Shown: positions 1 to 13,013, counted from the stretch's first letter. The stretch: 64,000 bases of DNA from Tubiluchus corallicola (GCA_030141605.1 JAQGDQ010000004.1:994001-1058000), one strand, 5' to 3'. The notes: generated by a model not told the origin, from the letters alone. Translations and numbers: made by a program.

Positions 1-167
1 CAGAACAGGATGACGGACCAGAGTACATGCAGAGCAAAGTGGGAGAGAAGAGAACAGAAATGCAAAACAGAATGAAACAAAGATAATAAATGAAGCATTT
101 ACGTGACAGTAGATACAACTATTGGCAAAACACAGTGTAATTTCTCTTTTAAATACGAGATATGCGC
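1..167. other. Purine-rich non-genic sequence
   Basis: The left edge is A-rich with many degenerate AGAACAG-like words. No open frame of note and no RNA gene are visible. Confidence 0.5.
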
Positions 168-290
168 AAAAAACAAACTAACTATAACAAACAAATAACT
201 ACGTAAACAAACAAATAAATAAACAAACAAACAAACATACACACAAACAAACATATAAACCAGCAAACAAACAAATAAATAAGCTAAAGT
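168..290. repeat. Degenerate (AAAC/AAAT)n tetranucleotide repeat
   Basis: About 120 bp of AAAC and AAAT units with interruptions. It gives a minus-strand open frame rich in Cys, Leu, Phe and Val that is only a translation of the repeat. Confidence 0.85.
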
Positions 291-1981
291 TATTTCCAGA
301 GTCAAATCTACTCTGATCGAGGTAGGTGGGGTGCACTGCACGACTCTCTCTGCTCACCTACCTACATCCGTTGCCTCCTAGTGTGCCTGGAATTAATTAT
401 ACAAATTCAGGTTGATTTCTGAGGCATGTCAGACTCCTGATATGGGCCACGTAGCGCAGCCGGTGCACATCTGCTAATTATATTAACTAGACGGCATGCG
501 AAAAATTCAAACGCTTCCCACATGGCATGATGTATAGACTGAAGCCGCACCGCTCGGCGCCAACGCTGTTTTGCTTTACACCAGCAAACCATATGACTAT
601 GAACATTGATGTTTACCAGAGACTGTGGTTTGATACTTGCCGGGGCCTGTTGTTGTAAGAAAAAACAAATTCTGGCAGCTGTCTTTGACACGGAGACTGG
701 CTTCTAGCAAGATATTTCTGTAGAAGCTAAATAAAAGCTTGTGCAACCCGACAGATACATTTCTAAAATTCTGTCAACCATGTTCATGAACACAAAACTG
801 TACAAGGCAACATTTGCAATTAATGCAAATTAACCAGTAACGATCTATTAACTGGAACAAGGTCTTCAAGTACTCTGCTACAGAAGGAGTTGTTAAAATT
901 AATAGGTACTAGACAAGACTTTAAGATAATGTGATTTTGAATGAGCGACTCTTCAACTGGGACAAGCTCTCGTGAAACACCATGGGGACAATAGATAGAG
1001 CAAATCAGAAAATAAAAAAATGACTCGGTAGCTACTGAGTGAATACTCAAACAATGTTTTACATGTGAACACGTTCTTTAAGGATATGGCGTGATTAAAA
1101 ATGACGAAGTGGAATAAAAGCAGTGAAATCGTCAATTTTTGGGGTTAGTGATAGCTGAGTTGTCAGAGTGTGTGCTTAACGACTGAAATAAAGCAACACC
1201 GCGCATGATCACTAAATTGATGGAAAACTGTACCTGGGCGATTTCATCTGTTACACTATTTCCAGTTATTTACTTCGTTAAGGAAGGTATCCGAAGGTGA
1301 CCGAGATAGCTAGACATTTTTATCAATTCGGTGTGTCATTTTAGAGGATTATCGTTAATAATTAGTTAAACCCCGGCTCCACCTTGTACAGTCATTTATG
1401 TATTGCGTTATCAGCTGAGTGTTGTATAACGGCTTGCAGCCCACCATCAGATGTCGGCTGTTCGTTTTGACAATTTTTTGAAACAGCTCGGTTCCCAGAG
1501 AGTAGGGTTTCACGGCCATATGGTTGGACAATGTCTACAACCCTACATCTGCATCATCTGTTCTTTTGGAACACGTGCTTCAGTTCCCAAGACCTCGTCA
1601 GGTGACCAGAGTTTTGCAGTAACATGTTTTAATCCCTTGTCAAGACCTGGGAAATAATAATACCCACCACATCTATCTGGGAATGTTTTCATAAGAAAAG
1701 CTCTCTGATGTGGTAGGCCAGCCCAAGCCCAGATGCCAACCCTTTATTCCTGAAGTGACTCCATTTCAGAACTTTCCCATAAAAAGCAAGCCAAGCGATT
1801 CACAAAAAATGATGATCAACAAAACGCGTCTAAAATGGTAACGATTTGAGCATATAATTCGCAATCACATTCTTGGTCATGTGTCTTGCATGAGTTATAC
1901 GTACGTAAACTTGATTATTTAGATTTCGATGGCACCTGTCAGAGGCTGACTTACAAGTGGGTGTCCAATTCGTAAAAAGGA
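291..1981. other. Non-genic sequence, nothing recognised
   Basis: Several short open frames occur on both strands, but none has recognisable domains, consistent codon use or paired splice signals. A tRNA A-box-like word lies near position 1152 without a matching B box. Confidence 0.5.
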
Positions 1982-2205
1982 TTAAAAGGTTGATAGAAAG
2001 AAAGACATCGATAACTGGTTTACGAAAGAAAGGACTAAGGAAGGAATGGAGAAAGGAAAGAAAGGAAGAAAAAAGAAAAAAAAAAGAAAAGAGACAAGGA
2101 AAGTCAGAAAATGGTTGTCAGTAATAAAAGAAAGGAAAAAGCAACTAAGGAAAGAAACAATGACGTGAAGAAAGGAAAGTAAGAAGAACAGCAAAACAGA
2201 CGAAC
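1982..2205. repeat. Degenerate polypurine GAAA/GGAA tract
   Basis: The plus strand is nearly all purine, built from GAAA, GGAA and AAGA units with interruptions. The opposite-strand open frame (Ser, Phe and Leu only) is a low-complexity artefact. Confidence 0.8.
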
Positions 2206-5200
2206 ACATGCAAAGAGAAGGAAAGTTTATTAGGCCTAGTAAATCCCTACATCATTCTATTACATTCTGTGGTGCTTTTATCCATAAACTACTTCGAATT
2301 AAGCCAGGGTCTAGAAAATTTACAAGCATTCTCCTGTTAACTTCTGTAACTTATCATCTGTATAAAAATCTCCGTAACTGCTTAACTGTAACTTACATAA
2401 AATTATAGAAAATTCTAGGTTGATGGCGAAGTGTTCTTATGTTGCCCACCACATGTCGTTTGTTTTTCCCTGAATCGTGCAACTGTGCCCATAAATAAGT
2501 AGGCAAGACATTTAGCTCGCTGTAAGTATGATGGTTCGCGACAGCTGTAGGGGTATCGCTTGTGTGTAATATTAACGGGCTTTTTCTCGGCTCGGGGAGG
2601 TTTACATTCCAGACATTATCTAGCAGAAACCAGGAAGCAGTGAGAGCACGCATGTGGGCAACAGATGCAAGGTGCCGTCACACCACTAGCAAAAGCACGA
2701 CGAGGAGAAAACTCCGCGGTGACGTCATTTGCTAGGGCTTCTCAGTAAACTTTCAAATCAACATGACAATTTATCGGCTGTGAATAGTCGCAAAATAAGA
2801 AGTGATAATAATGTAAATAATTTATCAACTTTATGACAAACACAGAGTTAAATTTTATGGCTAGTTATAAGAAGGTAACACGTCTATGAAACAAATTACA
2901 TGTATAATGCAGCAAATATACATGTCATTTCTTTCAATTGTTTTATTATTTTAAACTACTATCTACATTTTCGTCGCATGACTGTTATTATAATTCATAC
3001 AGGAACACAAAAATGAAATCCATTCACAGTCGCATTCACATCAACCGAGCAGACAATAATAATATTAATAAAAAAACTATAACTTACGAACAAGATTTTG
3101 TAAACAGATCATAGACGTGTTGCCTCCACTGGCACTTCTTGCAACGTTGAACCAGTACATACAAAACTTTTAATAAGTCTCTGTCATTAATTACTAATCA
3201 GTGTATCTCGTGCACTTTACATGGGCACAATTCTTCGACTGTGGCCTTCAAATGTTCTCCAAAGTTAATATACGGTTTATTCCACTCTCTTCATATGTTA
3301 GAAACGTATGTTCAAAGAGTCACGCTTGCAATGTCTCTGCACATAGTATTCAACACTCGCGCTTTGATAACAAGCTTACAACTGACGGAGCACACAAGCA
3401 GCCTGCATTCTTCAACCTCTAACATCTGCTGGTCCGGACTTGCATATTTTCTGTAGGGGTGCGCAATACCAAGGTGCAGATAAGAACACGAGTGTTTCCC
3501 AATTCGGAACTAGATCATATATAAGGATAGTTTTTTGAATTTTGATTTCAAAGTTACGAATTACTTGATTTTTGTGGAACTATATAGATGGAATCCGCAT
3601 ATGGAACGTTTTGATTTGAAAATACAGAAATAGTTTTAGCTAAAAAGCGTGTTAATATAACTCTGATCTAACGTCACTAAATGTTTTTAATACTGTGCCG
3701 CCAAAAATAATTTTTTAGTAGTTAAAATTTGTTAGTGTCACTACTACTGGTGGCTGCTGGCGGCTGCTGCCGTTGATTTAATTATCACACAATGAATTAT
3801 AAGATTAACTGCTTTAGAAGGCACTTTAGCCTGGTTAAGTGCATTAGATAAGCCACAAAAAGAGATTTCATACTTGGTATTACGCGATACTTACGTAGCA
3901 CTTCTCTCCTCCGTTTAATAACCTTGGAATTATTAGTATTTAACTGCAATAAGAAAATTTTGCCCGTTTACTGGAGCAGTACATCTTTTTTACCGCTGTG
4001 CACCGTATACAGATGAGTAATTACTCACTGCCCTACTTTTATCTCACTTATTACCTATCTGCATTTGTATTCACGAAAATGTCTACTGCCTTCGCATTGT
4101 GAGTTTTCCCGCCAGTTAACGCTTTACGTTTCTAATTATTTTTAGGAAATAGTTACACGACCTAAACAAACGTTATAATGTTAAAGGCCTATGCAAACTG
4201 TTTATTGGTTCAAAACGTAAGTTATTTTAGTAAGCCCATATAACCAAGCATAAAAATATTTAGATCACATTGAAGATTTTTCTATTCGCTAATTATTCTG
4301 GCCTAGTGATAAACGAATTTAAAGGCGGAAAATACATTTTGGCAGAAAAGGACTAGATTAGTTACTAAACAGATTAGGACATCTCATTCCTGAAGGGACT
4401 TCATAAGAATTCCATAAGGATCTAACGTGGTAGTATTTCGGAGAAAATGCAGCGTGGAACAGTATTAGCTAAAACCTTATGCTGTTGAAAATTTCAAAAG
4501 ACTATCAAAAATTCAGAAAATAAAAAGAAGCACATTATGGCTGTTCGCCTGCTAAACGTCTATATAAATTTAGTGACGTCGTTCGATCAAACAAGACCGT
4601 AGCTAGGAACGCGGAAAACTGTAGGGTATTATCAACTGGTAAATTGTCACGTATTTATGCGCGCCCATTACAGCCTAAAGAGCGTGCCTCTGGAAAGTGT
4701 TATCTCACATTTGTAAATTTTATATTCTTAGGCCTGGCGTTTCCCAAGAAATTAAATGCACTCACGCAAGCGTGATCGATACCACGGAAACAGATCGTGC
4801 AGCTCACTCTCCTCACAGATTCCGACCACCTGGACCCCATCAAGAGAATACTTACCCAGTTTTTTGGATCCAAAAATGTAAAACATTCCGTATCGATCAA
4901 CAGCAAATGTTCTGTTTGTGATTATCTTGCGCAGAAAAACAGGCAGACGTGGTGCTAAAGCCGCCAATAATAGTCCAAATTTTTGATTATGTTTTTACGT
5001 ATGAAAGAAACTTTACACAATGTAGATAAAATTACGTTCAACTTGGTACTTTTTATGAACTTATGCAGACCAACACAATGTGTAAGCGAATGGCGTACCT
5101 TTGGTTATTATCATTTATTCCAACATTTTTGTTTCTGGATTTACAAGTTTTTCTAGGTTATCCTGGCGTTTGAGTGACGTATTCAGCTGTGTGCTAAAAA

Positions 5201-5985
5201 CGACACTTTTTTCTGATTCCTATAGACTGAAATATGTAAAACTGTTGACATTAGAATTTCTTGATGATTGGAAACAGACCCTAGTGATACAGGCTTCAAC
5301 GTTCTTTTTCTAGCAGACTCACTGAAGTTAATGGGGTAGGGTCTATGCACTTTCTGTAACTTGTAATAGTTTCACTCTATAGTCAGTTTCTTTAGACATG
5401 CGGTGAATTTTTTACATTAGTGGTTAAGGGCTTACTGTCGAGTTAGTAAGTTGGAAGCTTGTTAGACTAACAGTGAAATAGAAATCCTATAGTAATTAAA
5501 TAATCATAAAAGTAATCTAAAAATCGGAAGACAAATCACCGAATATTAGCACTAATGAAGTGCGCTGATCTCTCACAAAATCTTCCCTAACTGACCCCTT
5601 ACCCCTCTTTCGTGGTGCTAATTTATTTCAAACCGTTTTTTAGTTTCTGCGCATGCGCCTACATATGTTTTCCATATCTTATTCATGTACGCAAAGTATG
5701 ACGATGATGTGGCAAACAGACTTTGATCAAACTAAATGAGACTGAGGCACATTCTTGACTGCACTGGTATTGCTAAAATAACTCAAGAACTATGCTTGCC
5801 GAAATGTGTTGTACATGCGTTCCTTTGGTAATGTGGGTGGTTTCCTTTTGTGGAAAGAAACTGACTTATTCTACATTAGACCTATATTACGTAACGCTAA
5901 AGTTTCGGAATGCAATAGCATAATTAGCACTGATGTTGTTAATGTTATCACCAGATTCACCGCCAGCATTTAATCATATACCACA
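2206..5985. other. AT-rich non-genic sequence
   Basis: 3.8 kb with only short frames (under 90 codons) that resemble no protein I know. A short GGCTGCTG-like triplet patch is present at about 3739-3772. No RNA genes or transposon ends were seen. Confidence 0.5.
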
Positions 5986-6068
5986 TATTGCTTTCAGGGC
6001 TATCACCTTTAAAATCATCCTCATCACCGTCGTCGTGATCGTCATTGTCGTTATCGTGATCATCATGA
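5986..6068. repeat. Degenerate GTC/ATC triplet repeat
   Basis: Imperfect run of ATC, GTC and CGT triplets, resembling a decayed trinucleotide microsatellite. Confidence 0.6.
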
Positions 6069-7085
6069 GCCCAGATGACGATACCATTTCAGAAAACCAT
6101 TTTTAACTTTTTATTTCTACCAACATTGCAGTTTGGGTTTACGTCAGGTAAAAGAATTTTGATTTTGAAAACAAGCCAAGCAAGAGGTCAAACACCTGTG
6201 AGAATGTGCACATGATACCTTGCTCTATAGTATCACCCTGTGCCATGCTCTCATTACAGGTATATCCCAAGTGATAAAATAAATGCACGATTTGTTGTAT
6301 CTAAATAAACAGTTAGTACTCACTAAGGTGCGATAAAAGTTAGCGCCCACACAAGGAACAGACGTAGACATTCTCACAAACATTCTCTACCGTGATTTTA
6401 ATGTTGTAGCACTCCACATTCTATCACTCTTCTGTGAGCATTGTGTATAGGATTCTTGCTAGGATGGAAAACGGCTAGATTTATTCATGATTGATTTCAC
6501 TTGGGCTGAGGGCCTAACTCAGCCTATAACCATTCACCTGTAGCCTTGTAGATTGTCCGAAGCGTACGGCTTCGCCATAGTTAACCGAACAAGTCTGTCT
6601 GATGTCTGATGGCTAGATTTTGCTTGTGATATGTAGATTGTCCTACGCTGGGCTTGTAAGGTTGTAGGGGAGGAACTGAAGCTGCTTGCAGAGTTGCCTA
6701 AGATCTGGCGAATTTTAACAATTGATAAGTTTGCCTGAAGTGAGAGTTCTCCTAATACGTGTATGGTCTTTCAATAAATTGTGAGTGTCGATTTATCCTT
6801 CTCCACCGCCATCATTATTATAACCACATAGGAGAAAGTTAATTTTTTGGAGCAAGAAGTAGATGTTTTCGTAAAGTGGTGTCACTTGGTTCACCTGGTT
6901 CCAGATGGCTAGGTGAGTTAGAGTGTCAGTGGTCTAACTATCATGTTCCAATGCTCACAAGCATTCTAGAAATACTGATGTTTTCTTATAATGTTGTTGT
7001 GTTTTGTTGGATATCTGTTAAATACCTAAATTACCCATAGCAACGACGTAAATGCTAATTTATTACTTAATCATACCAATTATAA
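6069..7085. other. Non-genic sequence, nothing recognised
   Basis: About 1 kb with no open frame of interest and no repeat family I can name. It forms the left flank of the satellite complex that follows. Confidence 0.5.
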
Positions 7086-7095
7086 CTTTTGTTAA

Positions 7096-7325
7096 GTGGT
7101 ACTTGGGCAATGGACAGTTGGGCACTAGGTGCAATTTAGCTGTGGACATTGGGCAGTGGGTACTTCGGCAGTGAACATTTGGGCAGTGAATACTTGAGCA
7201 GTGATACTGGGGAAGTGGACGCTTGGGCCAGTGGATGTTTGGGCAGTAGGACAATTATGCAGTGAACAGTGGGTGCTGTACACTTACGCAGTGGTTGCTG
7301 GACTATGGACATTGTAAGCAGCATA
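7096..7325 (+). repeat. 15-17 bp minisatellite, left copy
   Basis: About 15 degenerate units built on the word TTGGGCAGTGGACA, spaced 15-17 bp apart (for example near 7105, 7150, 7180, 7225 and 7243). The same unit occurs in reverse complement at 8455-8580. The two blocks therefore form the outer arms of an inverted arrangement around the tetranucleotide arrays. Confidence 0.85.
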
Positions 7326-7377
7326 TGTTCCAAAGTATTTTTACACGGATACTTTTACACCCAATTACTACTTCTTT

Positions 7378-7445
7378 GCCTATTTACTTAACTACATTCC
7401 TGCTTACCTACCTACCTACTTACCTACCCAATACCTACCTGATTG
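7378..7445 (+). repeat. (CTAC)n tetranucleotide tract
   Basis: Imperfect CTAC/TTAC units directly right of the left minisatellite. The complementary GTAG array is at 8100-8400, next to the inverted minisatellite. Confidence 0.75.
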
Positions 7446-7615
7446 GCTAACCGACCCACTGACCGACCGACCGACCAACTGACCGACCGACTGACAGACA
7501 GACAGACAGACTGACCGACTAAGTGACTGACAAACTAACTAACTAGCTAACTAACTAACTTACGTAATTACTTACTTGCTTACTTACGTACATACTAAGT
7601 TACTTGCCTGCTTAC
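7446..7615 (+). repeat. Mosaic of GACC, GACA, CTAA and TTAC tetranucleotides
   Basis: Successive short blocks of related 4-bp units: GACC/GACT, then GACA, then CTAA, then TTAC. Each block differs by one base from its neighbour, as expected if new unit types arose by point mutation and then expanded. Confidence 0.8.
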
Positions 7616-7618
7616 TTA

Positions 7619-7702
<84 letters not shown>
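7616..7702 (+). repeat. (TTAC)n microsatellite
   Basis: About 21 near-perfect tandem TTAC units. Confidence 0.95.
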
Positions 7703-7707
7703 ATACT

Positions 7708-7858
7708 GATTGACTGACTGACTGACTGACTGACTGACTGACTGACTGACTGACTGACTGACTGACTGACTGACTGACTGACTGACTGACTGACGACTGA
7801 CTGACTGGCTGACTGGCTGACTGGCTGACTGACTTGACTGACTTGACTGACTGACTAA
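7708..7858 (+). repeat. (TGAC)n microsatellite
   Basis: About 20 perfect TGAC units followed by variants containing TGGC and TTGAC. Confidence 0.95.
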
Positions 7859-7869
7859 CGTGCTAACTT

Positions 7870-8025
7870 ATTTACAATAGAATAGAACAAAATACAATAG
7901 AAATAAATGGAGTAGAACAAAACGAATCACAATAGAACAGAGTAGTACAGAACAGAACAGCACAGAATAGAACGACGTGGAACATAACATAATGTAATGG
8001 CATGGAAGATAACAGAACAGTGTGT
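7870..8025 (+). repeat. Degenerate AGAAC/AATAG short repeat
   Basis: Roughly 5-bp units such as AATAGAACA, decayed. This is the central, non-mirrored part of the satellite complex. Confidence 0.65.
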
Positions 8026-8096
8026 TCATATCAACCTCCTAGCCTTGTGTCAACATGTAATACGTCAAAACAGGTTGGGAGGCATATACAAAAGGT

Positions 8097-8400
8097 AATT
8101 AGGTAGGTAGATATGTAGGTAGGTAGGAAGGAAGGTAGGTAGGTAGGTAGGTAGGTAGGTAGGTAGGTAGGTAGGTAGGTAGGTAGGTAGGTAGGGAGGG
8201 AGGGAAGGAGGGAGGAAGGTAGGTAGGTAGGTAGGTCGGTAGGTAGGTAGGTAGGTAGGTAGGTAGGTAGGTAGGTAGGTAGGTAGGTAAGTAGATATGC
8301 ATGTGGGTGGGTGAGTAAGTAGATAAGTAGGAAGGTAGGTGAGTAGGTAGATTAACTAGATAGGTAGGTAGGTGGGTAGACAAGCAGGTAAGTAGGTAAG
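8097..8400 (+). repeat. (GTAG)n microsatellite with GGGA interruption
   Basis: About 300 bp of GTAG units, interrupted at about 8193-8217 by GGGA/GGAA units. The opposite strand reads Leu-Pro-Thr-Tyr repeats, which should not be taken for a protein. It is complementary to the CTAC tract at 7378-7445. Confidence 0.95.
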
Positions 8401-8454
8401 TATAAGCGGATAGAAGCTTATGTGTAAATTTCCTGTAGCACTTATAATGCTTAA

Positions 8455-8582
8455 GCTATTCACTGCCCAAGTGAACACTTTCCAAATGTCCACTGCCCAA
8501 AAGTCCATTGCCCAAAAGTCCATTGCCCAAATGTCCACTGCCCAAGTGTCCACTGCCCAAGTATCCAGTTGCCCAGTTGCCC
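8455..8582 (-). repeat. 15-17 bp minisatellite, inverted right copy
   Basis: About eight units of TGTCCACTGCCCAA, the reverse complement of the unit at 7096-7325, spaced 15-17 bp apart. The units here are more uniform than in the left copy. Confidence 0.9.
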
Positions 8583-8689
8583 TAGTAAAGGTTACGTAAG
8601 ATGTGCAGAATCAAAAGGTACTATATGAGTTTTGCAAGGTATCCCTCCATTGACTACTATCCAGAAACGTTTGCGATAGTTAGCAGGTT

Positions 8690-8950
8690 GTGTTCAAGCG
8701 GATCAGCAGAAAAGTTTGTAATGGGAAGGTATGCCCATATAGTTGCATAGCTAATGAGCTTAGAGTCAACATGAACCTGAGTGCGAAAAGCGTGGAAAGT
8801 ACAGGACTCGGGAATAGGAAAGTTCGTAGCGGGCAAATGCCTATTTCGTTATGAAATACTGTCGAATGTGAACACGGGAAAAGTACGAGAATAAGGAAAC
8901 GGGAAAGTTTGTAATGGGCAGGTACCCACACGAATACATAGGCGAACAAC
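8690..8950 (+). repeat. Degenerate tandem repeat of about 85-108 bp, three units
   Basis: The word AAAGTTTGTAATGGG or a close variant starts at about 8711, 8819 and 8904. Each is followed by a similar GGTATGCCC-like and CATAG-like stretch. This indicates three diverged tandem units beside the satellite complex. Confidence 0.6.
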
Positions 8951-9620
8951 TAGAGAACAATATGCATCTTAACTGAAGTGTTAGAAGCTGCCCTTCAGTA
9001 AGAGTAAGTATGTTTGAAGTTTGAAACCATTTTGAATCTTGAATATCAATTCAGTTCTATTACTGTTTTTAGGTTCAAAATTGAATATCAAACGTCCAAT
9101 ATCAAGCCAACTTCAGACAGTTTTTAACTCTTGTTAAGACAGCCAATACGAATTATTGCGATAATTTTGTTAAGGCATAATTATAAGACTTATGTGAAGA
9201 GAAATTAAATCCTTTTCGGCAGGTATGAAATTTTCAGTAATAGGCCTGTTACCCTAAGCGGGCAGTTCTCCAAACACGAGGGGGCATGTAAGGGTATTTT
9301 ACTAATCTAATGTATTCGCATGTTTATTACCACATTAAGTGTAAGTATATGAATCATTGCCTGCAAACTGAGCTGGTGAATAGATATGAATGCTTTGCAA
9401 AACATTTGGAAGGTGAACACATGACGGTACTACCTGGTGTTTGATTACAGGTGTATTAAGCACTAAAACTTCCCATCACAACTGACTGAGATGCATGTTT
9501 GTTTGTAAAAGGCAATAACACTGATAATAACGTATATCAGTAACACCGGCGACGACGAAACAACAACTTTAATTAACAGGCATTATCTTTGCAACAACAT
9601 GTAATACTAAGACGCCACTT
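8951..9620. other. Non-genic sequence, nothing recognised
   Basis: AT-rich, with weakly repeated TTGAAT words near 9010-9100 that look like simple-sequence drift. Confidence 0.5.
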
Positions 9621-9625
9621 TATCA

Positions 9626-9665
<40 letters not shown>

Positions 9666-9778
9666 CGACGACGACGACGACGACGACGACAACGCTGATG
9701 GTGATGGTGATGGTAATGGCGATAATGACGGTAGTGATAATGATGATTGTGACAATGATGATGACGACGATAATTGTG
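9626..9778 (+). repeat. (GAT)n(GAC)n trinucleotide microsatellite
   Basis: GAT units change to GAC units near 9664, then to a degenerate GAT/GGT/AAT tail. Translations are poly-Asp on one strand and poly-Ser on the other; neither is a credible protein. Confidence 0.95.
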
Positions 9779-11040
9779 GTGATAGCTTAATTAGGATAGT
9801 TGTTCATTGGCAATAACAGGGTCTTATAATAAGATCCTATGTAGAACAGTTGTGCCAACTTTGATGTTTCTATAATAAAATGCAAGCCTATTATAAATGA
9901 AGCATACATCTCCCAGCTCATTATAACATCGGTTTAGGAAGCGACCAAGCAGTTTCAACTTTGACACACACAAACAAAATTATTCTTATTAGCCCAGTTA
10001 ATCAAATTACAACACAAAACACATTATTACAGTAAAAAATGCACATTTCTTTCAAAAAAATAGGATAAGCTTCACGACTAGGCTTGTTTTACTGTTTTGT
10101 GTTATAAATCGAATTAAAGAACTAGACGCTTTATATTATTATATTGTACCCCCGCCAAGGGTAAAACATCTCTCTTGAAATCAGTCAATTACCTTGTTAA
10201 TCAAATAACTCTTGTGATTTTCACTATAATTTTTGCCCCTCAAGAGCTACAGACGTGGAGCAGAGACTGCGTTCACTCACTGTTCAGTGACAAAATGCGA
10301 CTAGAGATAAATAATTACTCTTTCCGATGGCAACATGTTTCATTTTTCCATGAAACCTTGCCAGCTGTTCTTTGGAAAACAAACCAAGGGCCACTCCTCA
10401 AATAAACACTTATTACGTGCGATAGACAGGCAAAGACATGAGGGCAAAAGTTTTGTACATGCATAAAAAATTTTTGGTCATTTACCCAAAAAATATAATA
10501 AGCAAATATCCCAATCATCCATAGTAATGCAACTGAAGCCAATATACATTAAGGAAATAAATTTCAAACTGTTTGTGCTTAAACTTTTCCCTCCCTTACA
10601 AAATTTGCACTTTGTAACCATCCCTCAAATAGTTCGTATTTGACGAAGATGATTTATCTCATCTTAATAAATAACTTTTAAAGCTTATAGATTATACATT
10701 ATGACTATTCAAATTATGTGATTTTATTGGAACACAAAAATGTGCCCTAAAACTGAAATGGTATCACATCCTGGTATCATCGTAGAATAGCGTTAAACCT
10801 CTCCTCATTCCCCTCATTTGCCATATTCATTTTTTCCACCAAATGGATTGGCGATGTAAGTTGTAAACTTGGGCGATTCTTAATAGTCCAGCTTACAAAC
10901 TTCATCCAGCTTCTAAAGTGGAAGCTAATTAAAATTAGACTGTTTATGAGTTTAAAAATTCGTTTATTATATTCAGTTTTACTATAGTACACACATTAAC
11001 GAATACTAAAATGAAAAAAGACAGTGACAGAACAATTTTG
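9779..11040. other. AT-rich non-genic sequence
   Basis: Only short frames of no recognisable family. No tRNA-like or transposon signatures seen. Confidence 0.5.
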
Positions 11041-11260
11041 TATTTTTCTTGCTATGCTTAATTTTTGTTTATGGCCGTCTTTTCTTATGCTTTTCTTTTT
11101 CTTTTGAGAACCTTCCTTTATTTATTTATTTCATTCACTCGATTTTTGTTCATCTGTTTAATTATTTATTTCCTTCCTTCCGTTCTTCCTTTTTATCTTT
11201 AAACTTTTTTCTTACTTATTTTTTTTCGTTTTTCAGCCTTAATTCATAAATTTCGCCTCC
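11041..11260. repeat. T-rich low-complexity tract
   Basis: Pyrimidine-biased sequence of TTTC, TTTA and TTCC words. The Phe/Leu/Ser open frame over it is a composition artefact. Confidence 0.6.
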
Positions 11261-12970
11261 TTTTTTGCACATGACTACTTTTTACTTTTTAAAAATTGAA
11301 AATCATAAATGGATGTCTCTCATAGAAAGTGACAAACAAAGTGATAAATGTGCTACGTATAACACAGCTTGTGAATTTGAGGTTAGGCGGATCGAAAAAA
11401 AAATTGTGAAGCCTTCGAGTATTTCCGGTTATATATCCTAAATGATTTATATAATGGGCAATAAATAAATTTTTATTCCTTAAGTATTTGATATGCCATC
11501 TAAACGGTACTTAAAACCTGACCTTTTAAGACAGTTATGTGCGTGTCGGATTTCACGGAGAGGTGCTGAGGCCAGGAGAGCTAGTAATGATAAGAAATCT
11601 TTGACGGGAATTCCTTCCCCAGGTTTCATCCATCTGTACCACAGAGAAACGAATGCTCCTGGGATAATTATTTTATATGCCAAGTTTATTGGTTTTAAAA
11701 AGGACGTCAGTGCCTGCATTCCTAAAAATAACAGGAGATGGGGCAGGAAAATAGATGAAATAGAAGCGACGTAATAATAGCCAGGCGAACAATTAATGAA
11801 ACGCACTAAATTCTAAAACACAGCATACTGTACATATTAATTAATATACACAATCACGAAACATGCTTTGTTAAGTAAGCGTCACGTGCAACCACGCGAC
11901 CTGTTCGTTAGTGACTTTTATAATGAAACATCTATCGCTAACATCTATAATGAAACAGTACATACAATTACCAAAAAACTTATTAAAGATGATAATGACT
12001 CGCGCGTGCTGCCGCCGGTCTTGCCTGTCAAACGGACCCATACACAAAATAATTTGCTGGTGCGGCACGCGCATTATGAGCGGCAGGTGTGTAGCAGTAA
12101 GCACAAACTGCCTTTTCTATTACGATTTAAACTTCTAAGAAAATGTGGATTTTTTTCGTTTAGTTATAAGTACGTAAAAAACTAACAAAAATTCTATACC
12201 ATTTCAAAAACGACAAGATACACAAGATATTGAAGTGGCATCTTTTCTCTGGCTGGAGAAATGCATGTTAGCAGCCCTTTTGAACTATGCCAAATGTGAG
12301 CTGGTGCCGTCTCGCGGATTCCTAGCATAACCACGTGCTACCAAGGTGTGCGTTCCACAACATCATAATTTTAATTACAAACAGAACCATTAGCTTACAG
12401 CTTCCCGTTTTAGCCGAGCCGCAAAAACCGCATTCTAAACTTAGCAACTTTCTAAACGTGCATGGCGGCTTCAACACGCGCTGCCTGCCCATTCCACGAT
12501 GGGATGTAACATTAGCCTACGAGTTTTACGAAGTGGTGTAATTCAGACCCCACTAAAAACCGTCGACAAAATCTTTCCGCTCAGTAATGTAAGTTGGCAA
12601 AAAGTCATCTGTCCCGTGTCCTGTGCATGGCCATTCAATCGCTATAATGAATGTCAATAAGTGACTTCCATTTTGGCACTCATTTTCAGTTTGAATGATT
12701 TCCAGCTACTACTCATCTACGATGGAGCTAGTTACCGATTTTTCGGTAACCATTTCGATTTTTTCATCAATTTTAGTAACAAACTTTTATGCAGAATGTC
12801 TTCTTACTTTTTCTTTTCGTATATAATTATTTCGTAAACAATTATTATGCTTGTTACTGAACTATAAATGTGGTACTGCAACGACAATATAGGATCGTTT
12901 GCATAGAATTTTCAGGTAACTAGTCGGAAATGGTTAGTTTAAAGGAATTTATGAACTACTGTATGGTGCG
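11261..12970. other. Non-genic sequence; no gene recognised
   Basis: Frames of about 94-108 codons occur on both strands at 11480-11806 and of 77-105 codons at 11868-12185. They overlap each other antisense, have no recognisable motif, and lack a start context or splice pair that singles one out. I treat them as chance frames. Confidence 0.45.
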
Positions 12971-12976
12971 TCGTCA

Positions 12977-12977
12977 T

Positions 12978-13012
<35 letters not shown>

Positions 13013-13013
13013 A
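12977..13013 (+). repeat. (CAT)n microsatellite with adjacent hairpin
   Basis: About 11 CAT units followed at once by a GCCCAT...ATGGGC-type imperfect hairpin (about 13014-13041, arms near 12 nt, loop GTTGT). The arrangement resembles the end of a mobile element with a microsatellite tail. Confidence 0.75.

Noticed and set aside
1148-1200. tRNA A-box-like word TAGCTGAGTTGT followed by anticodon-arm-like sequence
   Set aside because: No B box at the right distance and no cloverleaf pairing.
11480-11806. Overlapping 93- and 108-codon frames on both strands
   Set aside because: Neither shows a known domain, a credible start or splice signals, and antisense overlap of two frames is common by chance.
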